A DNA stretch of 64,000 nt from Aquilaria yunnanensis (Eukaryota > Streptophyta > Magnoliopsida > Malvales > Thymelaeaceae), in NCBI GenBank assembly GCA_039654915.1, contig CM077599.1, positions 1,614,501 through 1,678,500 on the forward strand, given 5' to 3'. Position numbers and translations under genes: made by a program. Under the pieces are notes generated by a model, which saw nothing but the letters and a program-made list of their open reading frames with translations, did no database searches and had not been told where the DNA came from. Numbering within the stretch: the stretch's first letter is position 1; every line of letters begins with the position of its first letter. This document shows, one piece after another, positions 63,066 to 64,000 of this stretch.

Positions 63066-63329
63066 TTAAGTAAATGACTGTCTTACTTCTGTGGGAAGAT
63101 TATTGCCAATGTTTAAGGCCTTCCTGGGGGCTACCTGTACTAGCTCGGTGTCCTTAGAAAGTGTCACGCCAGCTTTATTCTCTTCTAGGGGAAGGTGTTG
63201 TTTTTTTGCCTCTGCTAGTGCTAGTTGGTTGTTTTTTGGTCTCCATAAGGTGGCCACATGCTTATGTTGAATCAAGGCCAGGTTAATAAAAATGGTAGCA
63301 TCCCCCACAAAGGTAGTGAAAATTATCAT
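63066..63329 (-). pseudogene. Gypsy linker between protease and reverse transcriptase
   Basis: 87-residue frame containing TELVQVAPRKALNIGNNLPTE and continuing (out of frame) with a DIFTWSPCKMLGI-like segment, the usual approach to reverse transcriptase in Tat-type elements. Confidence 0.55.
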
Positions 63330-63364
63330 TAGCCACCAAATATTAGATCAAATATGAAATTGTA

Positions 63365-63560
63365 CCTGGGCTGATCTTTCGAGTATGGCATTGTATGGTG
63401 ACAGGACATCCAGTACTAAGAATTCTGTTGTATGTGAATCACAAGTTATTCTCCCTTCTTTATTTGTGCCTATTAGCATGAGGGGTAGATTAATAGTTCC
63501 AAGAGTTGAGACCTCTTCTTTCCCTACTCTAAAGGTCGGTCCTAATGTGAAGGATAATGC
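63365..63560 (-). pseudogene. Gypsy protease C-terminal part
   Basis: The - strand reads TLGTINLPLMLIGTN then TEFLVLDVLSPYNAILERS, matching the second half of plant gypsy proteases (GTI.LPV, YNAILGRP). The Gly-Arg of the final motif is Glu-Arg. The active-site DTG would lie to the right and is not clear. Confidence 0.6.
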
Positions 63561-64000
63561 TGATCTCTAAATCTTGATTTTTTTCAGCAATTTGGCGAAA
63601 AGGATATTCACATTGGCCTAAGTGTCTAAGTAGACTCTTTCCACATTAAAGTTATTAATTCTGGCTCTAAATACTAACGGATCCATATGTGGGACAAGCA
63701 CTCTCGAGCCATCGGGCCTGGTTAAGACTTTGCTCAGATTAGCTACCTTTAACTGAACAACTTTTTGGCCCTTTCACTTTTTAGCTGGTGATGGCTCTCC
63801 TTTAGTTATCATGTGGATAACCTCAACTGGCGGTTCAGGGTTCCTATGACCCTTTAAGGGGGATCTCTGCCTTTCCTACCTTTCTCCTCGATCACGGTGC
63901 TTTTCATCGTTCTTTCTACATGACCTCTCCTCCTATTTCTGACAAGGGGACAGTTGTCTAAAAAGATACTCCTTTAGCTTCACTGCTTGAATCATCTCTT

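Larger units (their letters stand above)
59880..64000 (-). mobile_element. Ty3/gypsy retrotransposon, pol part, Tat-like lineage
   Basis: The - strand carries, in order from the right edge leftwards, protease, reverse transcriptase, RNase H and integrase, the Ty3/gypsy order. Stops and shifts break all frames, although many catalytic words survive. The gag part and 5' LTR lie beyond the right edge. Together with the antisense ORF (56380-59650) it fits the Tat lineage. Confidence 0.8.

Overview
The window looks like nuclear DNA from a dicot flowering plant. It is AT-rich, its genes are split by GT-AG introns, and the exons spell plant-type proteins: a Rab5/RABF2 GTPase of the RHN1 kind, a kinesin-13 of the KIN13B kind, and a class C heat shock factor. 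There are no operons and no prokaryotic signals. The species cannot be named from the sequence.

Host genes. From left to right these are a pair of small proteins sharing a Cys-rich motif (+ strand near 4.0 kb, possibly degenerate; - strand at 5.13-5.41 kb), the Rab5-like gene in seven exons (19.75-22.78 kb, +), a single-exon membrane-anchored protein of unknown function (24.16-24.97 kb, -), kinesin-13 in twelve exons (31.49-35.99 kb, +) and HSFC1 in two exons (49.68-50.78 kb, +). All three spliced models close in frame with no internal stop (199, 717 and 319 residues). These genes act separately, in endosomal traffic, microtubule dynamics and stress transcription.

Mobile DNA. Much of the remainder can be assigned to decayed transposons. 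A Mutator-like element with about 0.4 kb terminal inverted repeats and a 9-bp target duplication (1.61-2.97 kb) sits in one half of an older direct duplication whose other half keeps the empty site. A CACTA element (12.80-15.52 kb, 3-bp duplication AAT) has captured exons of a PDS5-like Tudor domain. Two copies of a foldback MITE lie just outside that CACTA element and a third is at 46.2 kb. A second Mutator-like element is at 29.67-30.62 kb. An L1-type LINE covers about 37.5-43.4 kb (-) and a LINE fragment lies at 48.2-48.9 kb. A Helitron-like 3' end is at 45.5 kb. The right end (about 56-64 kb) is a Ty3/gypsy element on the - strand whose 3' side carries a second ORF on the opposite strand, as in the Tat lineage; a hAT-like element is inserted in that ORF.

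Low-complexity islands. Three separate stretches (10.0-11.1, 27.2-27.7 and 47.0-47.9 kb) are built from a short phrase repeated dozens of times with heavy drift. They are neither genes nor simple microsatellites and are the least explained structure here. The most interesting single find is the CACTA element with captured PDS5 Tudor exons.
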